Below, one piece after another: positions 19,802 through 28,697 of a stretch of DNA of 64,000 bases (its first letter is position 1; every line of letters starts with the position of its first letter). This DNA comes from Pseudomonas psychrophila HA-4 (GTDB taxonomy: Bacteria; Pseudomonadota; Gammaproteobacteria; Pseudomonadales; Pseudomonadaceae), in NCBI RefSeq assembly GCF_000282975.1, contig NZ_ALJC01000062.1:1-64000 (forward strand), given 5' to 3'. A program made the position numbers and the translations under genes. The notes beneath the pieces are model-generated. The model was not told the DNA's origin. It saw nothing but the letters and a program-made list of their open reading frames with translations, and did not search any database.

Positions 19802-20074
19802 ATGAAACCCATAGGCACCGTCGATAAATTCAGCTTCCTTAACGCCTGCCAACTGATGCGCTGGCACTTTCACCCAATCGGCTTCGAGGCGACCATGGAT
19901 GCGCCAAAAAGTATGGTTGCCCGGCTCTTTGACCGCGCCACGGGCGAAACCATGATTGCCATCGCAGGCATCCCCTGCGCCACCAGCATGAGCACTGGCG
20001 AAGTGGCACGGATCATCCAAGCCGTTGAAGACGAGTTGGAGAGCTTCGTCCCACCCATGGCTTGGCAAGCTTAA
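19802..20074 (+). CDS. DUF1652 family protein
   Basis: A 90-residue protein of the Pseudomonas-restricted DUF1652 family. It shows the expected pattern SFLNACQLMRWHFHPIGFEA, then MVARLFDRATGETMIAIAGI and a C-terminal helix, IIQAVEDELES. Function is unknown. ATG 19802 follows AAAGGAAT at suitable distance. It stands alone, facing the helicase gene across a REP element. Confidence 0.8.
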   Translation: MKPIGTVDKFSFLNACQLMRWHFHPIGFEATMDAPKSMVARLFDRATGETMIAIAGIPCATSMSTGEVARIIQAVEDELESFVPPMAWQA

Positions 20075-20089
20075 AGCAGCCTCAAATCT

Positions 20090-20148
20090 TGTACGAACGA
20101 GCTTGCCTCGCGCTCTTTTAAAAGATCGCGAGGCAGTTCGCACCTATA
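20090..20148. repeat. REP-type inverted repeat
   Basis: TGTACGAACGAGCTTGCCTC and its degenerate complement GAGGCAGTTCGCACCTATA flank a short centre rich in AAAAGATCGC. The right arm runs into the last codons of the helicase gene, so the element helped shape that C-terminus. Confidence 0.7.
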
Positions 20149-22630
20149 AGGGCTGGCCGGCTTCGGCCTTGGCACCGCGTAGATCCTCAAAAAACGCTCT
20201 ACCCTTAGGAATACGGTCCGAAGCTTTAGGGATATTCGGGCCTTGGCCGTCCTGGCTTTCAAGATACCAATAGCAATGCTTCACCGCCCGGGTGATACCG
20301 ACATACGCCAAGCGCAAGACTTCGTCTTTCTGCGCGTTGTCGTACGGATCTGGGTCACCGTCCTTGCCCAAACCCGCCATGCGGTATACCTGATTTTTGT
20401 ATGGCGATGAGGTCAGATGCTGGCAATCGCCTAACAGGAATACCGCATCCGCCTGTAAGCCCTTTGAACTGTGATAGGTCAGTTGTTTGAGTCTGCGGTC
20501 TTCTGGCGCCAATCTAGAATCCACATTAACTACTGACTGTATTTCCTTTTCTATCAATTGTTTATCGCTGCTTTTTCGATACAACATTAAGATGCGATCA
20601 CCGGCGTTGTAGTGCTCGGTCAAGCGTGCGACCACGTCTTGATCGTCCCTGTTCAAGACCTTAACCGGCACTGGCTCCTTAGGCGCGCCGCTGGCCTTGG
20701 CCCGTTTTCCCGCGATGGACGGCGCCGCACGCACGATGTGTTCAGCCGCATCGATGATGTGCTGGTGGCTTCGAAAGTTGTCACTGAGCATCACCCGCGT
20801 GGTAGCAGGCGACGGGAATTCTTTGTTGAACTCCATAAAGAATTTGGGCGAACTGCCACGCCAGCCATAGATCGATTGCCAATCATCGCCGACACACAGC
20901 AACGATGAACGCTGGGCTCCGCGCCCGACGTGCATCGCCGGACCCCGGCTGCGGATCTCACGCAAGCTGGCCCGCAACCACGAGACGATTTGCGGCGACA
21001 CGTCCTGAAACTCGTCAATCATCAAGTGCGACAACGGCCGCAATTGCTCGTGGCTCAACAATTTGAAGTTTTGCGGGGTGTTTTCGCTGAACAGCGAGAA
21101 CATACGGTTGTAGGTCATCACTGGGGGCGTTTGCGCCAATAGGTGGTCTTCGAGCGCTCGCCAAAACAGGCTTAAGGCCTCGAAGAAAAACCGGTCCGGA
21201 TCCTCCTTGGCAAACCGCATGTCACCCACAGCAGCGGCCACATCCAAGCCCATGTTCTCGATAAAGCTCGCCGCGGCGACGAAACAGTCCAGCAACGGGG
21301 CGGAACTTAGCTCACCTTTGAGCTTGTAATCAAAGCCAGGACCGGCGCTGGCATCCCCTGCCAGCGAAGCGATAACGCGTTTGGCATCTGCGTAGGTTTC
21401 TAACCAAATCAATGGCTTATTACAAAAAGCTCGAAACAGTGTGCGCTTAACAGCCCATTCCGCACGCACGCTTAACTTGGCGCCTGGGCGGCATATTTGC
21501 GGGTTCTCACGCGGATCGAACCCTAGCACTACCCAGGCATCCAGTTGCGGAATATAACCATGGCAATGGAACGGCGAGCCATTGATCTCTAGCGTTTCGC
21601 GGTTGGGCTCAATGCCTTTGATGGGCCAGGCGCCCGCCGCAAACCATAAGTCTTCAAGGGTGTCGCACAGTTCTTCGTCACGCTTAGCGGCCAACTCAGT
21701 CACTGCCATGCGCTTTTGCACATCCGGGTGATCGCGCTCCAGTTCCTTGAGCTGCAAGGCATGGCGACAAAGCGGTGCCAACGTCTCACGAAAGCGTTCA
21801 TTACAGGTATAGAGGGCGTGATAACAGGCATTGAGCTGTTGGCGCTGAGCATCGTTGATGCGCAGGTCAAACGGGTTACTGTCGCTTTCATCGTCGCTCA
21901 GCAGGCTGCGCGAGTTGAGGGTTTCAAACGCTTGCAGTTGGCTATAACCCGGCAAGCTGCGCACCATCGGCAAAATGCGCGAGTGGAAAGTACGCACCAC
22001 ATCACGGGCTTCTTTAAGGCTTAGGGTGCGACCCCACAGGGCAAAAATCTCTTGCAGCTTGCTGATGAAGTCCTTGCGCGACTCACGGGTAAAGGTCACC
22101 ACCGTCATCGAACTGAGCTCAAACCCCAGATAGTGGTTCAGCAACAGTATGCGCAGCACCAACGAGGTCGATTTGCCCGCCCCGGCACCCGCGACCACTG
22201 ACGTTGATGGGGTATCACTGAAAATCATCTTCCACTGCGCCACGCTCGGCTGCGCGTGCTCGGGCAACAGACGCGAAACATCGGCCTTGATCTGTTTTTT
22301 CAGCTCGGGGCCCAGCGGCAGGTGCCAGTCGTCGAATAGGTTGTCATCAATGCCTGGCGCACGAAGCACCTGTGGGCGCGTGTCACTTATCAACAGCACT
22401 TGGCGCCCCTCTTCCAGCCCTTCGGCGTGGCCTTCCTGAAAGCCGTAATCGACCCCAGCGCTGTGCCCACTACGAAATCCGTCTGCCTGCCCTTGCAACC
22501 AAGAGGCGGCATGTTGGGCACGCAAACGGCTTAAACCGCTGCCAAACAGTCGCGCAGCCAGGCGTTTAAGCCAGGGCAACTGGGCATCGGGGACAAGGTG
22601 TTCAGGTTGTTCAGGAATGTGTTGCGGCAC
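20144..22630 (-). CDS. UvrD/Rep-type superfamily 1 DNA helicase
   Basis: 828 residues. SF1A motifs appear in order: VVAGAGAGKST (148-155), TFTRES, IDEFQDVSP (from 538), GDDWQSIYGWRGS, LSDNFRSH, TYHSSKGLQADAVFLL and LAYVGITRAVK. The first 120 residues are family-specific, with Ala/Arg-rich helices and a GFQEGHAEGLEEG stretch, and resemble no domain I know. A long insertion separates the early motifs from the Walker B. It is probably an ATP-driven 3'-5' helicase of the HelD/UvrD-like group used in repair or recombination; no nuclease partner is nearby. The C-terminus overlaps a REP element. Confidence 0.82.
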   Translation of the reverse strand: MPQHIPEQPEHLVPDAQLPWLKRLAARLFGSGLSRLRAQHAASWLQGQADGFRSGHSAGVDYGFQEGHAEGLEEGRQVLLISDTRPQVLRAPGIDDNLFDDWHLPLGPELKKQIKADVSRLLPEHAQPSVAQWKMIFSDTPSTSVVAGAGAGKSTSLVLRILLLNHYLGFELSSMTVVTFTRESRKDFISKLQEIFALWGRTLSLKEARDVVRTFHSRILPMVRSLPGYSQLQAFETLNSRSLLSDDESDSNPFDLRINDAQRQQLNACYHALYTCNERFRETLAPLCRHALQLKELERDHPDVQKRMAVTELAAKRDEELCDTLEDLWFAAGAWPIKGIEPNRETLEINGSPFHCHGYIPQLDAWVVLGFDPRENPQICRPGAKLSVRAEWAVKRTLFRAFCNKPLIWLETYADAKRVIASLAGDASAGPGFDYKLKGELSSAPLLDCFVAAASFIENMGLDVAAAVGDMRFAKEDPDRFFFEALSLFWRALEDHLLAQTPPVMTYNRMFSLFSENTPQNFKLLSHEQLRPLSHLMIDEFQDVSPQIVSWLRASLREIRSRGPAMHVGRGAQRSSLLCVGDDWQSIYGWRGSSPKFFMEFNKEFPSPATTRVMLSDNFRSHQHIIDAAEHIVRAAPSIAGKRAKASGAPKEPVPVKVLNRDDQDVVARLTEHYNAGDRILMLYRKSSDKQLIEKEIQSVVNVDSRLAPEDRRLKQLTYHSSKGLQADAVFLLGDCQHLTSSPYKNQVYRMAGLGKDGDPDPYDNAQKDEVLRLAYVGITRAVKHCYWYLESQDGQGPNIPKASDRIPKGRAFFEDLRGAKAEAGQPL

Positions 22631-22898
22631 GCTGACTCCAGGGTGTGAGGCTGTTCGGGCGGAAGGCTATGGTCGCTGCATTACACGCAGAGATCTAGCT
22701 AATTGCTTGAGCGTCAGTTGTTTAGGCCGCGTTGTGAAAGTAGTTAGCGATTGACTGACAAACAGAAACATCAACTTAGCTGATTGTTTTTAGCCATTAT
22801 TTGCGCTTTTTATCGATATATTCCTGATGGAAAATCAGCCCCATCATCAACTGGGTGACCGTACACAGCGCACGGGCGACCTGAACAGGAGAAGAATC

Positions 22899-23594
22899 AT
22901 GCTTGAACTCAGACCCTTCAACACCCTGGGCGGCGCAAACCACGGCTGGTTGGATGCCCATCATCACTTTTCGTTCGCAGAATACTACGACCCTAAACGC
23001 ATGAACTGGGGCAACCTGCGCGTGTGGAATGACGACGTGATCGCCCCCGGCACGGGTTTCCCGAAACACCCGCATCGCGACATGGAGATCATCACCTATG
23101 TACGTGAAGGTGCTATCAGCCATGAAGACAACTTAGGCAACAAAGGCCGTACCGAGGCAGGCGACGTGCAGGTCATGAGCGCAGGCACCGGGATTGCCCA
23201 CAGCGAATACAACAGGGAGTCGACGCCGACCAAAATCTTCCAGATTTGGATCATTCCCAATCAGGAAGGCGACGCACCTTCGTGGGGCGCCAAGCCGTTC
23301 CCTAAAGGTCAGCGCGAAGGATTCGTCACCTTGGCCAGCGGCAAGCAAGGCGACCACGAAAGCCTGACCATTCGTGCTGATGCACGTTTAGTCGCGGCTA
23401 ACCTCAAGGCTGGAGAAAGCGCTGAGTACCGCCTTGATAGCGGCCGCAGAGCCTATTTGGTCCCGGCGACAGGCTTGATTGAGGTCAATGGTTTACGTGC
23501 CCAAGCCCGCGATGGCGTGGCTGCGGTCGACGAAACTGTGCTGCGGGTGACGGCGATTGACGACAGCGAAATCGTGCTGGTAGATGTCGCCTGA
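22899..23594 (+). CDS. pirin family protein, YhhW-like quercetin 2,3-dioxygenase
   Basis: A 231-residue bicupin matching E. coli YhhW in length and sequence: NHGWLDAHHHFSFAEYYDP, the metal site HPHRDMEIITYV with His57, His59 and (from the family) His101 and Glu103, and MSAGTGIAHSEYN. Family members bind a divalent metal and can open the flavonol quercetin; the natural role in bacteria is less sure. ATG 22899 has CAGGAG at the right distance, so upstream in-frame starts are rejected. It converges with punC across a REP element. Confidence 0.88.
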   Translation: MLELRPFNTLGGANHGWLDAHHHFSFAEYYDPKRMNWGNLRVWNDDVIAPGTGFPKHPHRDMEIITYVREGAISHEDNLGNKGRTEAGDVQVMSAGTGIAHSEYNRESTPTKIFQIWIIPNQEGDAPSWGAKPFPKGQREGFVTLASGKQGDHESLTIRADARLVAANLKAGESAEYRLDSGRRAYLVPATGLIEVNGLRAQARDGVAAVDETVLRVTAIDDSEIVLVDVA

Positions 23595-23608
23595 TAGAGA
23601 CCACTGCC

Positions 23609-23676
23609 GTGTAGAAACGAGTTTGCTCGCGATCTTTTAAGATCAAAAGATCGCGAGGCAAGCTCGCGCCTACACA
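23609..23676. repeat. REP-type inverted repeat
   Basis: TGTAGAAACGAGTTTGCTCG and CGAGGCAAGCTCGCGCCTACA are imperfect complements, with nested GATCTTTTAAGATC in the centre. It sits between the convergent ends of the pirin gene and punC. Confidence 0.85.
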
Positions 23677-23689
23677 AGGAAGTAAAGTT

Positions 23690-24883
23690 TCAGGACGCTG
23701 CCAGTGCCTCGGCGTTGGCCTTGCGTCGCTGAATCACGTATCCCAGCACGGCCAACGGTGCTGTGGCCAGCATCACTTCGACGGTGATTTGCAACGGCTG
23801 GCTGATGTAGGTCGACACCAGCAAACTGCTCAGAAAACACAATCCAAGCTGTAAGGTATTTTGCAACCCAGCTGCCTTGCCCGAATTCTCCGCAAACGGC
23901 ATCAAGGCACTGGCCACCACAATCGGGTAACTCGCCCCGTTCACCAACGCCATCAGGCAAAACGGAATCAGCAAGGTCGCCAGTGTCGGCTCGGTGTGCG
24001 CGGCAACCCAATACAGCCCGATCATGCTTGCGCAATAAGCGAACAGCAGCCATGGCAGCAACGTGCGGCCCTTGATGCGCTGCAAGGCGCTGCGGCAACC
24101 GTACCCACCCACCATAAAGGCCAAGGTCGGTAACGCGTAACTCAGACCAATGTCACTCGGGCTGTAGCCCATGTCACCCAAGATGAACGGCGAAGCAGTC
24201 AACCAGGCGAAGAAACTGGCCGAGCACGCGGCGAAAATCATCACGTTGCCGCTAAAAGTAGCCGAGCCCAGCAACTTCCAGTAACTCACCTGCGCCGTTG
24301 CACGCTTAGCAACATTGATACTGCGGGATTTTTCTTCAAGCAGCAGGGTTGGCACGATCAGCAGCAACGATAAGCCCAGCAACACGCCGAAAATCGCCTG
24401 CCAGCCTAGGTGATTGAGCACCACAGCCCCTAGCAGCGGGGCCAACGCAGGTGACAACCCCATCAAAGGCATAATGCCCGCAAAGACCCGATTGGCCTGA
24501 TCGGCTGGATAACGGTCGATTACAAGCGCTTGCCAGGTGACTGCTGCCGCACAAATACCGATTGCTTGGATAAACCGTAAACCCAGCAACAGCGCGGTAT
24601 TGTCGACCCACAGCATGCCCAGGCAGCCCAGCGCAAACATCGACAACCCCATCAACAACACGGGTTTGCGCCCCAGGCGGTCCGAGAGCGGCCCCCACAC
24701 CAACTGACCGAACGCAAAGCCTGCCAAAAAAATGCTCAGACTCGCCCCCACCGCGCCGGCTGAGAGGCCTAGCTCACTGCGCAACGTGCCGAAAGCCGGC
24801 AGGTACATGTCCATCGCCAAGTAGCCCAGCATGCTCAGCCCGGCGAGATAACAGGTAAAACCAAAAGAATTCTTCATGCGCAT
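23690..24883 (-). CDS. punC: purine nucleoside exporter PunC (Bcr/CflA MFS family)
   Basis: A 12-helix MFS protein of about 397 residues: [20 protein letters not shown] in helix 1, [19 protein letters not shown] at loop 2-3, and [19 protein letters not shown] near the end. The match runs along the whole of E. coli YdhC, now called PunC, an exporter linked to purine nucleosides. The divergent neighbour is the YdhB/PunR ortholog, which makes this call stronger than a general drug-efflux call. Starts at 24883 or 24877 are preferred to the TTG at 24904. Confidence 0.85.
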   Translation of the reverse strand: MRMKNSFGFTCYLAGLSMLGYLAMDMYLPAFGTLRSELGLSAGAVGASLSIFLAGFAFGQLVWGPLSDRLGRKPVLLMGLSMFALGCLGMLWVDNTALLLGLRFIQAIGICAAAVTWQALVIDRYPADQANRVFAGIMPLMGLSPALAPLLGAVVLNHLGWQAIFGVLLGLSLLLIVPTLLLEEKSRSINVAKRATAQVSYWKLLGSATFSGNVMIFAACSASFFAWLTASPFILGDMGYSPSDIGLSYALPTLAFMVGGYGCRSALQRIKGRTLLPWLLFAYCASMIGLYWVAAHTEPTLATLLIPFCLMALVNGASYPIVVASALMPFAENSGKAAGLQNTLQLGLCFLSSLLVSTYISQPLQITVEVMLATAPLAVLGYVIQRRKANAEALAAS

Positions 24884-24994
24884 CCAAAATCTGCCATCAA
24901 ACAATTTGTTGACTGACGCGCATTATCCAGTTGAGCATTGGCTTGTGAAGCGAGAATAATTGCCCTAAGGCATCAAATATTTTGAAGGCAACGT

Positions 24995-25915
24995 ATGTGG
25001 TCTGAATACTCTCTGGACGTCATTGACGCAGTGGCTCGCCACGGCAGTTTCAGCGGTGCTGCTCAGGAGCTGCATCGCGTGCCATCAGCGGTCAGCTACA
25101 CCGTGCGTCAACTCGAACAGTGGCTCGCTGTGCCATTGTTTGTGCGCCGACACCGTGATGTCGAACTGACCCCTGCCGGGCGGGTTTTTGTCAAAGAAGC
25201 CCGCGACGTGATAAAAAAAATGCTTGGCACCCGACGCCTATGCCAGCAAGTGGCCAATGGCTGGAGCGGTCAATTGCGGGTGGGCGTGGACTCGATCGTG
25301 AAACATCCGCGCTGCCAGCAAATGGTGCTCGATTTCTATCGGCACTTTTCAGATGTGGAACTGATCGTGCATTACGAGGTGTACAACGGCGTGTGGGATG
25401 CGCTGGTCGACGGGCGCACTGACATCGTTATTGGCGCCACGCGCGCAGTGCCGGTAGCCGGCAGTTTTGCGTTCCGCGACATGGGCTCTCTGCACTGGCT
25501 GTGCGTGGCGAGCCCATCACATCCATTGACCTCAATCGAAGGCACGCTCAACGACGAACAACTGCGCCCCTATCCCTCGCTGTGCATGGACGACACTTCG
25601 CGAAACCTGCCCAAACGCGACACCTGGACCCTGGATAACCAGCGACGAATGATGGTGCCCGATTGGACTGCGGGGCTGGCTTGCCTGAGCGACGGGCTGT
25701 GCGTTGGGATGGTGCCGGCGCATTTGGCGCAACCTTTGATTGAACTAGGCCACCTGATTGCCTTGCAGTTGCAGCGCCCCTTCCCGGCTAGCCCTTCGTG
25801 CATTGCATGGGCTCAAAATAATCACTCACCAGCCATGGGCTGGCTGCTGGAGTATCTAGGCGATACTCCGACGCTGAACCAAGAGTGGCTCAACGAAAGC
25901 GACGCCCAGTCTTAA
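24995..25915 (+). CDS. punR: LysR-family activator PunR
   Basis: 306 residues starting MWSEYSLDVIDAVARHGSFS, with AAQELHRVPSAVSYTVRQLE forming the recognition helix and a C-terminal effector domain ending in LLEYLGDTPTLNQEWL. The sequence follows E. coli YdhB (PunR) from end to end. PunR activates punC in response to purines such as adenine or adenosine. A TGCC-CTAA-GGCA palindrome at 24961-24972 lies 23 bases before the start and is an operator candidate. Its stop overlaps by four bases the end of the convergent LysE gene. Confidence 0.88.
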   Translation: MWSEYSLDVIDAVARHGSFSGAAQELHRVPSAVSYTVRQLEQWLAVPLFVRRHRDVELTPAGRVFVKEARDVIKKMLGTRRLCQQVANGWSGQLRVGVDSIVKHPRCQQMVLDFYRHFSDVELIVHYEVYNGVWDALVDGRTDIVIGATRAVPVAGSFAFRDMGSLHWLCVASPSHPLTSIEGTLNDEQLRPYPSLCMDDTSRNLPKRDTWTLDNQRRMMVPDWTAGLACLSDGLCVGMVPAHLAQPLIELGHLIALQLQRPFPASPSCIAWAQNNHSPAMGWLLEYLGDTPTLNQEWLNESDAQS

Positions 25916-26520
25916 TTGTCAAAGAGGATTGGATACAACGACACCACCAGCAAAAGCGCCATCGACACATTGAACGCCAGCAGCCACTTGGGTTTGCTCA
26001 ACACGCTGCGCAAGGCGCTACCACAGCCCGCCCACACACAGACGCTGGGTAAATTGATGATGGCAAAGCCCAAGGAGATGATGAACACATTGGCGATGTA
26101 TCCCTGTGACGGGGTATAGGTGGTGATCGCTCCAACGGCCATGACCCAAGCCTTGGGATTGACCCATTGAAAAGCCGCCGCCCCCCAAAAGCCCAAAGGC
26201 TTGCCATGAGATGAGTCGGATGCAGACATCGGCCCTGAAGTCGCGACCTTCCAAGCCAGATACAGTAAGTACGCAGCCCCGACATAGCGCAAAACCGTGT
26301 AGGCCACGGGCACAGCTTTAAACAGCCCGCCCAGCCCCAAGCCGACGGCCAGCACCAAAAACATAAAGCCAAAGCTGATGCCTAGCGCATGAGGAATGGT
26401 TCGGCGAAACCCAAAGTTAACCCCAGAGGCCAACAACATAGTGTTGTTAGGGCCCGGCGTGATTGATGACACAAACGCGAAGAGCGCAAAGGCAGACAGT
26501 AGTTCGAGGGAGAACGGCAT
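25912..26520 (-). CDS. LysE/RhtB family exporter
   Basis: 202 residues from ATG 26520, with six hydrophobic helices, the N-terminal SSITPGPNNTMLLASGVNFG motif and FQWVNPKAWVMAVGAI in the second half. It should export an amino acid or related metabolite across the inner membrane. The substrate is unknown. Its 3' end overlaps punR tail to tail. Confidence 0.86.
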   Translation of the reverse strand: MPFSLELLSAFALFAFVSSITPGPNNTMLLASGVNFGFRRTIPHALGISFGFMFLVLAVGLGLGGLFKAVPVAYTVLRYVGAAYLLYLAWKVATSGPMSASDSSHGKPLGFWGAAAFQWVNPKAWVMAVGAITTYTPSQGYIANVFIISLGFAIINLPSVCVWAGCGSALRSVLSKPKWLLAFNVSMALLLVVSLYPILFDN

Positions 26521-26717
26521 GGTGGCATCCGGCAATCTGAAGAGTCTATCTACCCTATCGGATTACCAAGCTGGAATTGCACTACAGCTGAGCGTAATTT
26601 CGACCACACACATTAAAGAGAGGTTTGAGATTGGTTTGCGTTTTGACTACATGGTTTTCACGCCACTTTCACATCAACAGGCCTAGATTGGATCCACTCC
26701 TTTAGTGAATCCCATTT

Positions 26718-26746
26718 GGCCTGCTCCCCCCAGCAGGCCTTTTTTT
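26718..26746 (+). terminator. strong terminator with no annotated gene before it
   Basis: GGCCTGCT (26718-26725) and AGCAGGCC (26732-26739) form a perfect 8-bp stem around CCCCCC, followed by seven T. The T run is on the + strand, but no + strand gene ends in the 800 bp upstream, since punR stops at 25915 and the LysE gene is on the other strand. It may end a small RNA starting somewhere after 26536. It would not terminate the DUF4174 gene efficiently on the - strand. Confidence 0.85.
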
Positions 26747-26764
26747 GTCTGCTATTTAGGGGCT

Positions 26765-27301
26765 TTAGTCCTCCAGCGCTTTGGGGGCCTTGGAAAGTTT
26801 TGTAGGTTTGGCAGCCTTGTTCGAGGCGCTGGCTTTGTCGGGTGTGGCCACATCAGCCTGTGCCTGAGTTTCTTTTTCACTGGCTGGCAAAGCATCTATG
26901 GTGGTGAAAAGCTTTTTAAGGTCGGCGTCGCCTTCATCCTCAAGCTTTTTCTCGCCATCCTTACCAATCAAAATCACTTTGGCCTTATCAATGATCATGC
27001 CCGGCTTGAGCCCTCGAATCAGCGACATCGTGGACTGCGGTTCGAGGTCTTTGCCATCACGTTTACCGGAAATACCAACAATCGTGTAGAGCACCATATT
27101 GCGCTCATTAAACCCCTGTCGGTTGGCCGGGTCTTCGAGTGCCTGCTTGAGCGTGACCAGGGTGGGATCAACCTCTGTACGAGCAACGATGATCAATGGG
27201 CGAAACTTCCCGCGATCCTGTTCAAGTGGGCTTGGAACTTCAACAGCCTGCGCCGCACTCGTCATCAGTACACTGGCGAGGATCAATAAACGGATAAACA
27301 T
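26765..27301 (-). CDS. exported DUF4174 protein
   Basis: 178 residues with a signal peptide (MFIRLLILASVLMTSAAQA). The mature part reads PLEQDRGKFRPLIIVAR, NERNMVLYTIVGISGKRDG and MSLIRGL, the DUF4174 pattern, a thioredoxin-like fold without catalytic cysteines. The last 45 residues are rich in Ala, Lys and Glu. AAGGAG stands eight bases before the ATG. A 13-bp perfect palindrome, CGGACCGGGTCCG (27321-27333), lies just upstream and may be an operator. The role is unknown, probably periplasmic. Confidence 0.75.
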   Translation of the reverse strand: MFIRLLILASVLMTSAAQAVEVPSPLEQDRGKFRPLIIVARTEVDPTLVTLKQALEDPANRQGFNERNMVLYTIVGISGKRDGKDLEPQSTMSLIRGLKPGMIIDKAKVILIGKDGEKKLEDEGDADLKKLFTTIDALPASEKETQAQADVATPDKASASNKAAKPTKLSKAPKALED

Positions 27302-27538
27302 CCAGATCTCCTTTTATTATCGGACCGGGTCCGCGAACGTACCGTCAAGGGCTTGAAACACTTGACGCTGAGCCTCTTGGACAAAGCGTAGGCCAAGGGT
27401 TCCATCACGCAACCGGGCCCTCGGACTTTGCCCGCCACGTTTATTTTTTGCAACTGCATCCAAATCGCTCGCTCAGGGGTAGTACCTGTAACAGCCACTT
27501 CGCTGTTAAGCGTGTTACTTCCCTTTGGAGAGAATTGC

Positions 27539-28078
27539 ATGAACGCAAAACGCTTGCTCAGCCAAACCTTACTGACTATGGCCGCCGCGATGTGTGTGGC
27601 AGCTCCGAGCGCCTACGCGCAGTCCCAACTGCCAGAAAACATCCGCGTACCCGAAGGCCACAAGGTGGCGATGAAGGCCGTGGGTGTCGGCGAAATAACC
27701 TACGAATGCAAAGAAAAAGCCAATGAGCCCAGCCAAATGGAGTGGACATTTGTAGGCCCGAAAGCCCAGTTGAATGACACAAATGGTAAACAAATCGGGA
27801 CCTATTTTGGCCCTCCTGCCACATGGCAGGCGCTGGATGGATCTAAAGTCACTGGCACCCAGCTCGCGGTTGCTCCGGCAGGTGCTGGAAACCTGCCGTA
27901 TCAACTGGTCAAAGCCAACCCAGCCGAAGGCAAAGGCACTATGAGCGGCGTGACTTATATCCAGCGTGTCGCACTTAAAGGCGGTGTCGCGCCGAGCAGC
28001 GAGTGTTCAGCCACCAATAAGGGGCAGCAACAAGTGGTCAAGTATCAGGCGGACTACATCTTCTGGGCCGACCGCTAA
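27539..28078 (+). CDS. exported DUF3455 protein
   Basis: 179 residues from ATG 27539, preceded by TTTGGAG. A signal peptide ends near APSAYAQ. The mature part contains the DUF3455 blocks LPENIRVPEGHKVAMKAVGV, YECKEK, GPKAQLND, YFGPPATWQALDGSKVTG and a C-terminal VKYQADYIFW. Such proteins are periplasmic or surface-located; function is unknown. The ECF sigma gene follows after 43 bp, and DUF3455 genes often neighbour ECF pairs, so this protein may be part of the regulon. Confidence 0.82.
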   Translation: MNAKRLLSQTLLTMAAAMCVAAPSAYAQSQLPENIRVPEGHKVAMKAVGVGEITYECKEKANEPSQMEWTFVGPKAQLNDTNGKQIGTYFGPPATWQALDGSKVTGTQLAVAPAGAGNLPYQLVKANPAEGKGTMSGVTYIQRVALKGGVAPSSECSATNKGQQQVVKYQADYIFWADR

Positions 28079-28121
28079 ACCCGTAAAGCCTTATGCACGT
28101 AGGAATGCCTCCCCATGACGA

Positions 28122-28697
28122 TTGAAAACAGTGACGTTACCTGAGCCCTTTTTTGACTACGAAGCCTGCCTGCTCGCCTGCGCCCGCGGCGAGCGACAGG
28201 CGCTAGTGGCTTTGTATGCAAAAGAAAGCGCACGGTTGCTGGGCGTAGCGAAACGTATCGCCCGCGACAACGCTCTGGCTGAGGACATCGTGCATGACGC
28301 TTTTATCAAAATCTGGACCCGCGCTGCCAGCTTCGACCCTGAGCGCGGGTCCGCACGTGGATGGATTTTCACCGTAACCCGGCATTTAGCCTTGAACTTC
28401 GTTCGTAATAACCGCCACGCGCTTCAAGTCAGTGAGGACAGCGAGATGCTGTTGCACCCTTTAGCATCACTGGATGGCCAAGCTGCGCCGCAGGATGACC
28501 TGCAATGGCAACCCGGTACCGAGCGTATTCACGGCTGCCTTGAACAGCTTGAGCCTGCTCGACGCAGTTGCATCGTGCATGCCTATGTCGACGGCTATAC
28601 CCACGCCGAAATCGCCGAAAAACTGGCTACCCCTTTGGGCACAGTCAAAGCCTGGATAAAACGTAGTTTGAGCGCCTTGCGCGAGTGTATGGGATGA
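28122..28697 (+). CDS. ECF-type RNA polymerase sigma factor
   Basis: About 191 residues holding sigma region 2 (LYAKESARLLGVAKRIARDN, AEDIVHDAFIKIW, RGWIFTVTRHLALNFVR) and region 4 (LEPARRSCIVHAYVDGYTHA, GTVKAWIKRSLSALRECM). The start is uncertain: TTG 28122 or GTG 28131 are in frame, while the best placed ATG (28115) is in another frame and reads only nine codons. The stop overlaps the anti-sigma start as ATGA. The protein should direct a small envelope-stress regulon and be held inactive by its partner. Confidence 0.88.
   Translation: MKTVTLPEPFFDYEACLLACARGERQALVALYAKESARLLGVAKRIARDNALAEDIVHDAFIKIWTRAASFDPERGSARGWIFTVTRHLALNFVRNNRHALQVSEDSEMLLHPLASLDGQAAPQDDLQWQPGTERIHGCLEQLEPARRSCIVHAYVDGYTHAEIAEKLATPLGTVKAWIKRSLSALRECMG

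Noticed and set aside
23690-24904. general Bcr/CflA drug-resistance exporter
   Set aside because: End-to-end likeness to YdhC and the divergent YdhB-like regulator favour the more specific purine exporter.
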